Shown: piece by piece, positions 1-7,291 of the stretch | Numbering within the stretch: the first letter of the stretch is position 1 | Layout of the letters: every line of letters starts with the position of its first letter | Assembly (NCBI GenBank): GCA_003164095.1 | Contig: PLRX01000154.1 | Coordinates: forward strand, 1 to 64,000 | Length of the DNA: 64,000 bases | Source: Acidimicrobiaceae bacterium | GTDB lineage: Bacteria > Actinomycetota > Acidimicrobiia > Acidimicrobiales > RAAP-2 | Direction of reading: 5' to 3' | Translations under genes and position numbers: made by a program | Notes under the pieces: generated by a model | Told to the model about the DNA's origin: nothing | Databases searched by the model: none | The model's input: the letters and a program-made list of their open reading frames with translations, nothing else

Positions 1-20
1 TGCGGGAGGAGCGGCGCTGA
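1..20 (+). CDS. possible 3' end of an upstream gene
   Basis: One plus-strand frame runs from the window edge to a TGA at 18-20, encoding only a few basic residues (R-E-E-R-R). It could be the tail of a gene lying outside the window, but there is too little to identify it or to be sure it is coding. Confidence 0.2.
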
Positions 21-31
21 GCCGGCATCGG

Positions 32-37
32 TAGGCT
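32..37 (+). promoter_or_regulatory. -10 box TAGGCT upstream of the serine hydrolase
   Basis: TAGGCT matches the actinobacterial TANNNT -10 consensus and lies 39 bases before the start at 77. A purine-rich run (aagggggatg) lies just before the start, so this would be a leadered transcript. Inference from motif only. Confidence 0.4.
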
Positions 38-76
38 GCGCGTGCCGGTCGGACGCCTCCGACCAGCGGAAGGGGG

Positions 77-1318
77 ATGCGTATGCCGACCTTCGAGGTC
101 CAGGTGGATCCGTCCGAGGTCGGGTTCGACGCCCGGCGGCTCGACCGGATCGACGAGCACTTCCGGGCCTACGTCGACGACGGCCGCCTGACCGGTTGGC
201 TGGTGCTACTCGCCCGCCGTGGTGAGGTGGTCCACCTGTCCACCTACGGTCGGCGCGACGCGGGCGCCGACCTCCCCATGGAGCACGACACCATCTTCCG
301 GATGTACTCCATGTCGAAGCCGGTCACGTCGGTGGCGGCCATGATGCTCTACGAAGAGGGAGCGTTCGAACTCAAGGACCCGGTGAGCCGGTTCATCCCC
401 TCGTTCGCGGACACACGTGTGTTCCGCGGTGGGAGTGCCGTGCAACCGGTGACCGAGCCCGTGACCGAACCCATGCTGATCTGGCACCTGCTGACCCACA
501 CCGCGGGACTCACCTATGGCTTCCAGTACTCCTCACCGGTCGACGCCATCTACCGGTCCGCCGGTTTCGAGTGGGGCACACCGCCCGGGCTCGACCTGGC
601 CGGCTGCTGCGACCGCTGGGCGTCGCTGCCGCTCCTGTTCCAGCCCGGGACGGAGTGGAGCTACTCGGTGGCCACCGACGTCCTCGGCCGTGTCGTGGAG
701 GTGGCGTCGGGCAGGTCGCTCGACGAGTTCCTGGCCGAGCGCATCTTCGGCCCACTGGGCATGGTCGACACCGGGTTCCAGGTGCCGGCTGCCGACGCAG
801 GGCGCCTGGCCGCCCTCTACATGCCGGACCCGGTGACCGGTGCCGCGGCCCAGCAGGACGGTCTCGGGGCCGCTGCTCTCCAGCCCCCTGAGGTGCTGTC
901 CGGGGGCGGTGGCCTGGTCGGGACCGCGGCGGACTACCACCGGTTCACCGAGATGCTCCGCCGGGGTGGCGAGTTGGACGGTGTCCGCCTGCTCGGCACG
1001 CGGACCGTCGACTACATGACGCGCAACCACCTGCCCGGGGGCGCGGACCTGGAGGAATTCGGGCGACCCCTCTTCGCCGAGACCACGTTCGACGGCACCG
1101 GATTCGGACTCGGGTTCGCCGTCGTCGACGACCCAGTGAAAGCCAAGGTCCTCGGCACGGCCGGCTCCTACCTGTGGGGAGGTGCGGCCAGCACGGCATT
1201 CTGGGTGGACCCGGTCGAGGAGATCACCGCGCTGTTCCTCACGCAGCTCCTCCCCTCGAGCACCCACCCCATCCGGTCACAGCTGAACCAGCTGGTGTAC
1301 CAGGCACTCGTCGACTGA
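77..1318 (+). CDS. serine hydrolase of the beta-lactamase class C / esterase family
   Basis: The 413-residue protein has the fold signature of serine beta-lactamase-like hydrolases (Pfam Beta-lactamase). The S-x-x-K nucleophile motif S-M-S-K falls at residues 78-81. A tyrosine motif Y-S-V sits near residue 200, where the family has Y-x-N, so the third residue differs. A glycine-rich block follows near residue 275. There is no clear signal peptide, so a cytoplasmic esterase or transesterase is more likely than a periplasmic beta-lactamase. Family members include carboxylesterases such as EstB and lovastatin acyltransferase LovD. The substrate cannot be read from sequence. ATG at 77 follows a purine-rich ribosome site. 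Confidence 0.85.
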   Translation: MRMPTFEVQVDPSEVGFDARRLDRIDEHFRAYVDDGRLTGWLVLLARRGEVVHLSTYGRRDAGADLPMEHDTIFRMYSMSKPVTSVAAMMLYEEGAFELKDPVSRFIPSFADTRVFRGGSAVQPVTEPVTEPMLIWHLLTHTAGLTYGFQYSSPVDAIYRSAGFEWGTPPGLDLAGCCDRWASLPLLFQPGTEWSYSVATDVLGRVVEVASGRSLDEFLAERIFGPLGMVDTGFQVPAADAGRLAALYMPDPVTGAAAQQDGLGAAALQPPEVLSGGGGLVGTAADYHRFTEMLRRGGELDGVRLLGTRTVDYMTRNHLPGGADLEEFGRPLFAETTFDGTGFGLGFAVVDDPVKAKVLGTAGSYLWGGAASTAFWVDPVEEITALFLTQLLPSSTHPIRSQLNQLVYQALVD

Positions 1319-1366
1319 CCCACCGTCGGGCGGGGTCGGAACGGTGACGCCCCGGTGACCACCGGA

Positions 1367-1579
1367 TCAGGAGCAGCAACCGCCCCCGCAGCACCCGCCG
1401 CCACCGGACGGCGCCGGTGCCGGTGCCGACGCGGCGCCTGTCGTGACGAACATCGGGAGCAGTCGGACCGCACCCACGTGGCCGTCCGGGCAGGCGGCTG
1501 GCGCGTCGGCCTCGGCCATGGGCCTCGAGACCTCGTAGGTCTGGTCACATGTCCTGCACCGGAAGTCGTAGCGCGGCAC
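1367..1579 (-). CDS. FmdB-type zinc-ribbon protein
   Basis: This 70-residue protein starts with the typical FmdB/CxxC_CxxC_SSSS pattern M-P-R-Y-D-F-x-C-x-x-C (Cys8 and Cys11). The second half of the expected zinc site is C-P-D-G-H rather than C-P-x-C, so the fourth ligand may be histidine. The C-terminus is a flexible Ala/Pro stretch ending in a Gly/Cys-rich tail with two C-C pairs. A GTG start at 1579 is chosen because GAGGAG lies seven bases before it. Family function is poorly defined, with roles proposed in regulation or metal handling. It overlaps the end of the 86-residue gene upstream by 35 bases. Confidence 0.75.
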   Translation of the reverse strand: MPRYDFRCRTCDQTYEVSRPMAEADAPAACPDGHVGAVRLLPMFVTTGAASAPAPAPSGGGGCCGGGCCS

Positions 1580-1805
1580 GGATCACTCCTCGGTCGGTGG
1601 GGGCTCGTCGGTGACAGCGTAGCGACGCGGCCAGGGGTCCGGCCTCAGCTGCCGGCACGGCCACACGGGGGCGGTGCAGCTCGGGATGGAGATCGGCGGC
1701 CACGGCGAGCGCATCATCGGGATCGAATGCCTCCACGATCTCGGCCGTGAACAGGGGTTTGCCCATCTGCCCCCAGAGCACGAGGAAGCGGTGGAGCCCG
1801 GCCAC
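1545..1805 (-). CDS. small protein of unknown function (86 aa)
   Basis: I do not recognise this protein. The frame is longer at its 5' end, but a GTG at 1805 preceded at six bases by TACGCT (1812-1817) gives a leaderless start like those of many neighbours, and an 86-residue product. The first 50 residues (G-L-H-R-F-L-V-L-W-G-Q-M-G-K-P-L-F and so on) look like an ordinary folded protein with an acidic D-P-D-D turn. The C-terminal 20 are basic and overlap the fmdB-like start, so the true end could be coupled to that gene. No transmembrane segment or cysteine cluster is visible. Confidence 0.5.
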   Translation of the reverse strand: MAGLHRFLVLWGQMGKPLFTAEIVEAFDPDDALAVAADLHPELHRPRVAVPAAEAGPLAASLRCHRRAPTDRGVIRAALRLPVQDM

Positions 1806-1811
1806 ATCCGG

Positions 1812-1817
1812 AGCGTA
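1812..1817 (-). promoter_or_regulatory. -10 box TACGCT, leaderless start of the 86-aa gene
   Basis: TACGCT reads on the minus strand from 1817 to 1812, six bases before GTG at 1805. There is no room for a ribosome-binding site. Confidence 0.55.
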
Positions 1818-1923
1818 GCGGGGGCAGCCCCGGGCGACCGATGCCCGCCCGCGGCCGGTAGGTTCTGGCAGGTTCCCCCGTCGGGCCCCGGTCCCGGCGC
1901 TGTCGACCGAGGAGATCCTGCAC

Positions 1924-2667
1924 GTGCACCCACTCGACAATCCGGTCTGGGCGGCGCTCACCGGCCCCCAGCGGGCCGTCGCCGAGCGGGTCGGGTCCGT
2001 CGCCCGCTACCTTCCTGGCGTGTCCCCGTTCGGCGCCTTCGCCGAGCCGCCGGGTCCGGATGACTGGCGGGCCATGGAGCGGCTGGTCGGACCGGGTGCG
2101 GTGGCCATCGTGACGGGCCACACGGGTCACCCACCCGACGGATGGGCCCTCGAGTACGACGGCCAGGGGATCCAGTTGACGGCGGCCCACCTGCTAGCGG
2201 GCACGGCGGACGTCGCCGCCAACCGTCCCGACATCGACGTCGTGCCGCTCGGCGCTGCGGAAGCCGACGAGATGGTGGCCTTGGTGCAGCTGACACGCCC
2301 GGGCCCGTTCTCGCCCCGGACCTTCGAGCTCGGCGGCTACGTCGGCGTCCGCCATGAGGGGGTGCTCGTCGCCATGGCCGGCCAGCGGTTCCGGCCCGAG
2401 GGCTGGTGTGAGATCAGCGCCGTGGCGACCCACCCCGACCACCGGCGCCAGGGACTCGGCGAGCACGTCGTCCGGATGGTGGCGGCCGGGATCGCCGCCC
2501 GGGGCGAGACGGCCTTCCTCCACACGGCGGCCGACAACACCAACGCCATCCGGCTGTACGAGGCGATGGGCTTCACGCTCCGCCGACGGGTGCGCTTCGT
2601 TGCCGCACGGGCCCCGGGCGACGCCACGGGTATCCCTCCGCCGACACTGCCCCCCGCCCGCGGCTGA
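1924..2667 (+). CDS. GNAT-family N-acetyltransferase
   Basis: The 247-residue protein carries a C-terminal GNAT domain. The acetyl-CoA loop appears as H-P-D-H-R-R-Q-G-L-G-E-H around residues 170-181, after a beta-strand ending in S-A-V-A-T. The later A-D-N-T-N-A-I-R-L-Y-E-A-M-G-F motif, also family-typical, follows. The N-terminal 90 residues (L-D-N-P-V-W-A-A-L) match the DUF-type N-lobe of FR47-like acetyltransferases, which often act on amino acids or small amines. Substrate unknown. GTG at 1924 follows GGAGATC; a TAGGTT box at 1858-1863 is a possible promoter. It converges with the lipoprotein gene, leaving 16 bases between stop codons. Confidence 0.85.
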   Translation: MHPLDNPVWAALTGPQRAVAERVGSVARYLPGVSPFGAFAEPPGPDDWRAMERLVGPGAVAIVTGHTGHPPDGWALEYDGQGIQLTAAHLLAGTADVAANRPDIDVVPLGAAEADEMVALVQLTRPGPFSPRTFELGGYVGVRHEGVLVAMAGQRFRPEGWCEISAVATHPDHRRQGLGEHVVRMVAAGIAARGETAFLHTAADNTNAIRLYEAMGFTLRRRVRFVAARAPGDATGIPPPTLPPARG

Positions 2668-2683
2668 GCGCGGTCCCCCCCGG

Positions 2684-3691
2684 TCAGGACGAGGCGGCGG
2701 ACCGGGTCACCACCACCGCGGCCGGTATGCCGGTGAGAGCGACGGTCCGGACCACCCTGCCCGTCGTGAGCGCGACCTCGACGAGCGCGCCGTCGCCGCT
2801 GCACACCCATGCCCGACCAGCGGGCCCGGACGCGATGCACTGGGCGGGCACGCCCAACGGGATCGCGGGCCCCACCGGCGCCCCGGTCAGCGACACGGGG
2901 GTCACGCCGTCCCCGGCGCTCACCCAGGCCACGGTGCCACCGGTTGGGATGGCGATGCCGGTCGGGTCGGCCCCGACGGGGATGGCGGGGCCGGGGGTGA
3001 GTGAGGGAAGCCCGACCGGCGTCAGGTCGCCGGTCTGGAAGTCGGCCACCAGTGCCTCGGCGCCCGACGAGGGGATGGCCAGGGCGACGGGCTCCGAACC
3101 GACGGGTACCGCGGGGCCGGTGGTGAGCGAGGGGAGCGCGACCGGCGTGAGGGTGCCGTCCTGGAAGTTGACGACGAGCGCCTGGTGTCCGTCGGGGGCC
3201 ACGGCCACGGCCACCGGCTGGCGGCCGACCGGGATCGTCCTGCCTGCGACGAGCGACGGCAGGTGTACCTCGGTGACGGTGTTGTCGCCGAAGTTGGCCA
3301 CGAGGGCCGTCGATCCGTCGGGGGTCACGGCGACAGCGTCGGGCTCGAGGCCGACACCGACCTTCTTGACGATCTTGCCCGTGGTGGTCGACACCTCGAC
3401 GAGGTCGTCCTCGGCCTTGACCGCCACCAGGAGCGAGGTGTCGTCGGGCAGCAGCGCGACGGCGGACGGGAGCGTCCCCACGACGATCGGCCGACCGACC
3501 TTGCCGGTCGACGTGGCGACCGGGGACACCGAGTCGCCGGGGGTGGCGGCGTTCGAACCGACCGCTGCGTAGGCCACCGGGGCGCCGGGTGCCGGGGTCA
3601 CGGTCGGCTTCGAGCAGCCCGCCAGGCCCACGGCCACGAGGACGACCAGCGGCACCACGGCAATGGCGGATCGGCCGTCGCGTCGACTCAC
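2684..3691 (-). CDS. YncE-like beta-propeller lipoprotein
   Basis: The 335-residue product has a lipoprotein signal: a short basic N-terminus, a hydrophobic run, then the lipobox L-A-G-C near residue 26. After a 40-residue linker come at least six repeats of about 42 residues with the pattern P-x-A-V-A-V-x-P-D-G-x-x-A-L-V-A-N, typical of YncE/YVTN beta-propellers. It should be anchored on the outer face of the membrane as a binding or scaffold protein; the ligand is unknown. GTG at 3691 is preferred over the upstream ATG at 3805, since GGAGG sits seven bases before it and the signal peptide then begins correctly. Lipidation would need Lgt/LspA, and Lnt is encoded at 53489-55237. Confidence 0.8.
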   Translation of the reverse strand: MSRRDGRSAIAVVPLVVLVAVGLAGCSKPTVTPAPGAPVAYAAVGSNAATPGDSVSPVATSTGKVGRPIVVGTLPSAVALLPDDTSLLVAVKAEDDLVEVSTTTGKIVKKVGVGLEPDAVAVTPDGSTALVANFGDNTVTEVHLPSLVAGRTIPVGRQPVAVAVAPDGHQALVVNFQDGTLTPVALPSLTTGPAVPVGSEPVALAIPSSGAEALVADFQTGDLTPVGLPSLTPGPAIPVGADPTGIAIPTGGTVAWVSAGDGVTPVSLTGAPVGPAIPLGVPAQCIASGPAGRAWVCSGDGALVEVALTTGRVVRTVALTGIPAAVVVTRSAASS

Positions 3692-3735
3692 GTCACGCCT
3701 CCGTCGCTGGTGGTCTGCCCCCGGCGCACCGGGTG

Positions 3736-3741
3736 ATCGTA
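3736..3741 (-). promoter_or_regulatory. -10 box TACGAT upstream of the lipoprotein gene
   Basis: TACGAT reads from 3741 to 3736 on the minus strand. It would give a leader of about 40 bases containing the GGAGG site. Confidence 0.4.
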
Positions 3742-3764
3742 GGTGCGCTCGGCCGGTCCACCGA

Positions 3765-5210
3765 TCATCCGCGCGAGCATGCGGCACCGAGTTCGGAGGC
3801 GGCATCGCGCCAGCCCGGCTCGTCGGTCACGGGGAAGAAGTCGCCGGTGGACACGTCCTGCACATAGGGGACGGGGGCGGGTTGCCCTCCGGCGAGGTCG
3901 GCCACAGCCGTGAGCAGGGCGTCGATGTCATCGCCCGAGGTGCCGAGGCCGGCGCTCGCACGCACCGCCCCCGGGACCCCCCGGTGGTCGCCGGACAGGA
4001 CCTCGCGGCGGTAGGTGTCGACGTCGGATTTGCCCATGCCGAGCAGCCGGACGACGTAGGGATGGGCGCAGAAGCACCCGTGGCGGACGGCGATTCCGTA
4101 CTCGGCGCTGAGACGGGCCGCCACCAGCGCATGAGGCATGCCCTCGACGGTGAAGGGCGCCACCGGGAGCGTGTCGACGCCCGGTACGCCGGCGCCGACC
4201 GGGCCGAGGAGTCGGACGCCGTCGATGGCGGCCAGACCGCCGAGGAGCCGGTCGGCCAGGGCCCGCTCGTGGGCCACGACGACGTCCCAGCCGATGGCGC
4301 CGACGGCATCGATGGCGGCGTGGAGGGCGATGGCGCCCACCACGTTCGGCGAGCCGGCTTCCTCGCGGTCGGGCGGAGCGGTCCAGATCACCTCGTCCAG
4401 CCCCACCAGGTCGACGGCACCACCACCGGCGAGGAAGGGGTCACCGGTCTCGAAGAGGGAGCGCGGCCCGATGAGGGCGCCCGAGCCGAAGGGCGCGTAG
4501 AGCTTGTGGCCGCTCAGGGCCAGGTAATCGGCCGTCGCCGGGAGCGGACGGTGCGGTGCGAGTTGGGCGCCGTCGATGAGCACCGGGACCCCTCGGGCGT
4601 GGGCCGCCTCGATCACGGCATCGATCGGCGGCAGCCATCCGGTGACGTTGGACGCGCCGGTGACGGCGAGGAGCGCCGGCGTGCGGCCACCGGGACCGTC
4701 GAGCGCGGCGATCACGTCGTCCACGTCGAAGGTCCCGTCAACGCCGCACTCGACGTACCGGCGCCGGGCGACCCGACCCCACGGGAGCAGGTTGGCGTGG
4801 TGCTCGACCACGGTGGTGACCACCACGTCGTCGGGGTCCAGGCGGAGCCGGTAGGCGAGCTGGTTGATGGCCTCGGTGGTGTTGCGGCACAGGATGGCCA
4901 CGTCGGTCCCGTCCGGGTCGCGACCGGCGAAGGCCAGGACGCCACGTCTGGCCTCCTCGTAGGCCTGGGTGGCCCGGCGGGACCGGAACCCGGCCCCACG
5001 GTGCACGCTGGAGTACCAGGGGAGGAACTCGGCGACCCGCTGGGCCACGTCGGGGTGGGCCTGGGTGGATGCCGCCTGGTCCAGCTCGACGGCCCGGCGC
5101 TCGACACCTCCGAGGCACGGGACGGACTGGCCGGATCCGACCAGCTCGGCCAGTGGGGCGGAGGGGTCGCGGGGGCCGGAAGCGGCCCCACCTGTCGCGG
5201 CGGTCTCCAC
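3765..5210 (-). CDS. class V aminotransferase, cysteine desulfurase-like
   Basis: The 481-residue PLP enzyme belongs to the Csd/SufS branch of class V aminotransferases. Visible motifs are N-T-T-E-A-I-N (phosphate site), V-V-E-H-H-A-N-L-L-P-W, D-G-A-Q near residue 245, and the Schiff-base lysine in S-G-H-K-L-Y-A-P-F-G. The catalytic-loop motif R-H-G-C-F-C-A-H-P matches the family R-x-G-x-x-C-A-x-P, so sulfur transfer is plausible. It is longer than SufS (about 410) through N- and C-terminal additions. There is no SufU or IscU neighbour, so it may serve thiolation or another pathway rather than bulk Fe-S assembly. GTG at 5210 has TAGGGT six bases upstream, indicating a leaderless mRNA divergent from the DksA-like gene. 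Confidence 0.85.
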   Translation of the reverse strand: METAATGGAASGPRDPSAPLAELVGSGQSVPCLGGVERRAVELDQAASTQAHPDVAQRVAEFLPWYSSVHRGAGFRSRRATQAYEEARRGVLAFAGRDPDGTDVAILCRNTTEAINQLAYRLRLDPDDVVVTTVVEHHANLLPWGRVARRRYVECGVDGTFDVDDVIAALDGPGGRTPALLAVTGASNVTGWLPPIDAVIEAAHARGVPVLIDGAQLAPHRPLPATADYLALSGHKLYAPFGSGALIGPRSLFETGDPFLAGGGAVDLVGLDEVIWTAPPDREEAGSPNVVGAIALHAAIDAVGAIGWDVVVAHERALADRLLGGLAAIDGVRLLGPVGAGVPGVDTLPVAPFTVEGMPHALVAARLSAEYGIAVRHGCFCAHPYVVRLLGMGKSDVDTYRREVLSGDHRGVPGAVRASAGLGTSGDDIDALLTAVADLAGGQPAPVPYVQDVSTGDFFPVTDEPGWRDAASELGAACSRG

Positions 5211-5216
5211 ACGGCA

Positions 5217-5222
5217 ACCCTA
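5217..5222 (-). promoter_or_regulatory. -10 box TAGGGT, leaderless start of the desulfurase-like gene
   Basis: TAGGGT reads from 5222 to 5217, six bases before GTG at 5210. It faces away from the box at 5245-5250, so both promoters share a 47-base gap. Confidence 0.6.
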
Positions 5223-5244
5223 CGGGATGGCCCGTCGGCGGGGG

Positions 5245-5250
5245 TACGCT
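5245..5250 (+). promoter_or_regulatory. -10 box TACGCT, leaderless start of the DksA/TraR-like gene
   Basis: TACGCT ends seven bases before ATG at 5258, with no ribosome site between. Confidence 0.6.
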
Positions 5251-5257
5251 CCGGACC

Positions 5258-5740
5258 ATGCAGACGCAGTGGTCCAACGGAGCGAGCGACGGGCACGGCG
5301 GCGGGACGGCTGGAGGTGCCACGACGGAGGAAACGAGGGCCGCCGACGCGCTCGGGACGGCCAGCCGGGATGGTGGGGTGAGCCCTGTGGACGGGCCGAC
5401 GGCCGAGGCAGTCGACGGAGGCGAGGGCGAGGAGGAGGCCCACCGCTCGGCCGTCGACGCGGTCGACGAGCTACTCGACGAGGTGGAGCTGGCCCTTGCC
5501 CGTCTCGACGACGGGACCTATGGGCGTTGCGAGGAGTGCGGGTCGCCGATCGACGACGCCCGGCTCGCCGGGTCGCCGATCGTCTGCACCTGCGGCGCCT
5601 GTGTGATCGGGGACTCGCGAGAAGCCGACGCCCTCGTCGCGACGCCTGGCCCGACCGGCACCTGGGTGCCGGTCGGCGCGGTCGCGTCGTCACCGGGGTC
5701 GGCCGGCCTCACGGCTACGACCGGCCCCGACGGCGACTGA
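5258..5740 (+). CDS. DksA/TraR-type C4 zinc-finger protein
   Basis: The 160-residue protein has a Gly/Thr-rich acidic N-terminus, an acidic helix (residues about 65-90), then the DksA/TraR finger D-G-T-Y-G-R-C-E-E-C-G with the second pair in C-T-C-G-A-C. Family members bind RNA polymerase in the secondary channel and modulate stringent-type control; actinobacterial members are often annotated simply as TraR/DksA zinc-finger proteins. The tail after the finger is Gly/Pro/Thr-rich and probably disordered. ATG at 5258 is chosen over the in-frame upstream ATG at 5069 because of the leaderless promoter and because upstream codons overlap the divergent gene. It stops seven bases from the sodN stop (convergent). 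Confidence 0.8.
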   Translation: MQTQWSNGASDGHGGGTAGGATTEETRAADALGTASRDGGVSPVDGPTAEAVDGGEGEEEAHRSAVDAVDELLDEVELALARLDDGTYGRCEECGSPIDDARLAGSPIVCTCGACVIGDSREADALVATPGPTGTWVPVGAVASSPGSAGLTATTGPDGD

Positions 5741-5747
5741 CGGGCAG

Positions 5748-6164
5748 TTACTTCTTCGACTCCCAGAACATGGCGTCGATCTCGGCGATCTCGCTCAGCA
5801 GACGGTCCGCCACGGCGACGTCACTGGTCTTCTTGGTCTCGCCGGCCGTCTTCGTGGCCTTCCAGAACAGGTCGTGGAGGTTCGGGAACTTCTCGAGGTG
5901 CTCGGGCTTGAAGTAGTCGGTCCACAGCACCCACAGGTGGTGCTTGACGAGGTCGGCCCGCTCCTCCTTGATGATGGCGGCGCGGATCTTGAACGACTCG
6001 TCGTCGGAGGCGTTGGACTTCTCGATGGTGGCCTTGACGGACTCGGCCTCGATGCGGGCCTGGGCCGGGTCGTAGACCCCGCACGGCAGGTCGCAGTGGG
6101 CGTGGACGACGGACGGGGGCGACACCCGGTCGACGAGTGCGAGCAGGTGGTCTGCGATGCGCAT
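5748..6164 (-). CDS. sodN: nickel superoxide dismutase
   Basis: The 138-residue protein contains the nickel hook H-C-D-L-P-C-G-V-Y-D-P starting at residue 23; in mature NiSOD the His becomes residue 1 and the Cys residues 2 and 6 bind nickel. The first 22 residues are therefore a leader to be removed, leaving the usual 116-117-residue mature enzyme. It dismutates superoxide to oxygen and peroxide. The rest (E-A-E-S-V-K, H-H-L-W-V-L-W-T-D-Y-F-K-P-E-H) is typical four-helix NiSOD. ATG at 6164 has GAGGAG closely upstream. The gene is divergent from its likely maturation protease sodX. Nickel-dependent control by a Nur-type repressor is known in Streptomyces but not demonstrable here. Confidence 0.97.
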   Translation of the reverse strand: MRIADHLLALVDRVSPPSVVHAHCDLPCGVYDPAQARIEAESVKATIEKSNASDDESFKIRAAIIKEERADLVKHHLWVLWTDYFKPEHLEKFPNLHDLFWKATKTAGETKKTSDVAVADRLLSEIAEIDAMFWESKK

Positions 6165-6259
6165 GGGGCTCCTCTTTCCTGGGATGGGATGGATTCCTGG
6201 CGCCGGACCGACCCGTGGGCCCGCCCGGCCCGGGCACGGCTCTCGCCGGGCCCGTCTGG

Positions 6260-6265
6260 TACAGA
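6260..6265 (+). promoter_or_regulatory. -10-like box TACAGA, leaderless start of sodX
   Basis: TACAGA lies seven bases before ATG at 6273. The last base deviates from T, but the spacing is that of the other leaderless starts. Confidence 0.45.
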
Positions 6266-6272
6266 GTGGGGC

Positions 6273-6749
6273 ATGGACCCCAACGTCGCCACCTTACCCA
6301 CGTCGCGGGCCACTCACTCCAGGCCCCGGCGGTGTCGTGGCGGCCGGCGGACCGCCGTCGTGACGACCGCCGTGGTGCTCGTGCTGACCCTCGTCGCCCG
6401 GTGCGTCCGACGGGTGGAGGTGACCGGCGGCTCGATGGCGCCCTCCCTCCTGGAGGGCGACCGGCTGGTGGTCGTCGCGCCGCCGTGGGGCACGCGGGTG
6501 GCCCCCGGGGACGTGGTCGCACTGCCCGACCCCCGGGCACCCGGGCGGCTGCTGGTGAAGCGGGTAGCCGGAGTGGACCGGGCCCGGGCCACCGTCGACG
6601 TGCGGGGTGACGCAGCGGAATCGAGCACCGACAGCCGGACGTTCGGCCCGGTGCCGCGTGCCTCCGTCGTCGGACGGGCCGTCTACCGCTACGCCCCGCC
6701 CGGCCGCACGGGCCCCCTGGCCCGGCCCACGGAGTACCATCGGGCCTGA
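6273..6749 (+). CDS. sodX: NiSOD maturation protease (S26 signal-peptidase-like)
   Basis: The 158-residue protein has a basic N-terminus, one transmembrane helix (residues about 27-43), then the S26 peptidase boxes: catalytic Ser54 in G-G-S-M-A-P-S and catalytic Lys96 in L-L-V-K-R-V. A D-S-R-x-F-G-P box follows near residue 125. It is shorter than a general signal peptidase I, and with sodN immediately divergent it fits the SodX protease that removes the NiSOD leader before H-C-D-L-P-C-G. ATG at 6273 is preferred to upstream in-frame ATGs because of the promoter spacing. Its stop overlaps the start of the rsiG-like gene (TGATG). Confidence 0.9.
   Translation: MDPNVATLPTSRATHSRPRRCRGGRRTAVVTTAVVLVLTLVARCVRRVEVTGGSMAPSLLEGDRLVVVAPPWGTRVAPGDVVALPDPRAPGRLLVKRVAGVDRARATVDVRGDAAESSTDSRTFGPVPRASVVGRAVYRYAPPGRTGPLARPTEYHRA
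6735..6740 (+). promoter_or_regulatory. -10 box TACCAT before the rsiG-like gene
   Basis: TACCAT lies inside the end of sodX, eight bases before ATG at 6749. The gene may be transcribed both from here and by read-through from sodX. Confidence 0.45.
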
Positions 6750-7291
6750 TGCCGAGCTCCCAGGAAGACCTCACCAGACTCCTCGACCCGGACTACCTCG
6801 CCGACGTCGACAGCCTGACGCTCGACGACACCCGGCGCATGCGCGCCGAGTGCCAGGAGGCCGAGGCGTCCCTGTCCTACCTTCGTCGCCTCATCCAGGG
6901 CCGGTTGGACATCGTGCACGCCTACATGGAGCGGCCCGAGGGCTCGGCGGCGCCGGACCTCTCGAGCGTGGTGGAGAACCTGGCCGGCATCCTGGCCGGG
7001 CCCGGCCGGCCGACCGGACCCAGCCGCAATCCCGTCCTCCACTCACCGGACACCGACCAGATGGCCGAGCTCACGGTGGAGCTCGACGCCATCCTGGGCG
7101 CGGACGACGTCGCCCGCCTGGCGACCCTCGACGACGCCCAACTGTCCGACCTGGCCGTCCGGCTGCGAGAGCTCGAGAACCGGGTGTCCACCGAGCGACG
7201 TGGGCTCTTCGACCGGATCGACACCCTCCAGGCCGAGCTGGTCGAGCGCCACAAGTCCGGGAACGCCTCGCTGGACGGTCTCCTGAGATGA
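6749..7291 (+). CDS. rsiG: RsiG-like c-di-GMP-dependent anti-sigma factor for WhiG
   Basis: The 180-residue, mostly helical protein matches actinobacterial RsiG (older name: aerial mycelium formation protein). The c-di-GMP signature E-x3-S-x2-R-x3-Q-x3-D is perfect at Glu39, Ser43, Arg46, Gln50 and Asp54, within L-S-Y-L-R-R-L-I-Q-G-R-L-D. A second copy lies in the C-terminal helix at Glu143, Ser147, Arg150, Phe154 and Asp158, with Phe in place of Gln. In Streptomyces, RsiG uses both helices to bind two c-di-GMP molecules and then sequesters the sigma factor WhiG. The residue 80-105 linker is Pro/Gly-rich. An XRE regulator overlaps downstream. No whiG is in this window. Confidence 0.85.
   Translation: MPSSQEDLTRLLDPDYLADVDSLTLDDTRRMRAECQEAEASLSYLRRLIQGRLDIVHAYMERPEGSAAPDLSSVVENLAGILAGPGRPTGPSRNPVLHSPDTDQMAELTVELDAILGADDVARLATLDDAQLSDLAVRLRELENRVSTERRGLFDRIDTLQAELVERHKSGNASLDGLLR

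Noticed and set aside
5069-5257. Upstream extension of the DksA/TraR-like protein to an ATG at 5069
   Set aside because: The added 63 codons overlap the divergent gene and its promoter, are Arg/Gly/Pro-rich, and the leaderless box fixes the start at 5258.
3663-5381. Long plus-strand open frame (572 codons) opposite the desulfurase-like gene
   Set aside because: It mirrors the minus-strand PLP enzyme, has Gly/Arg/Asp-rich composition typical of GC-rich antisense frames and shows no domain; the true plus-strand gene starts at 5258 in its last part and in another frame.
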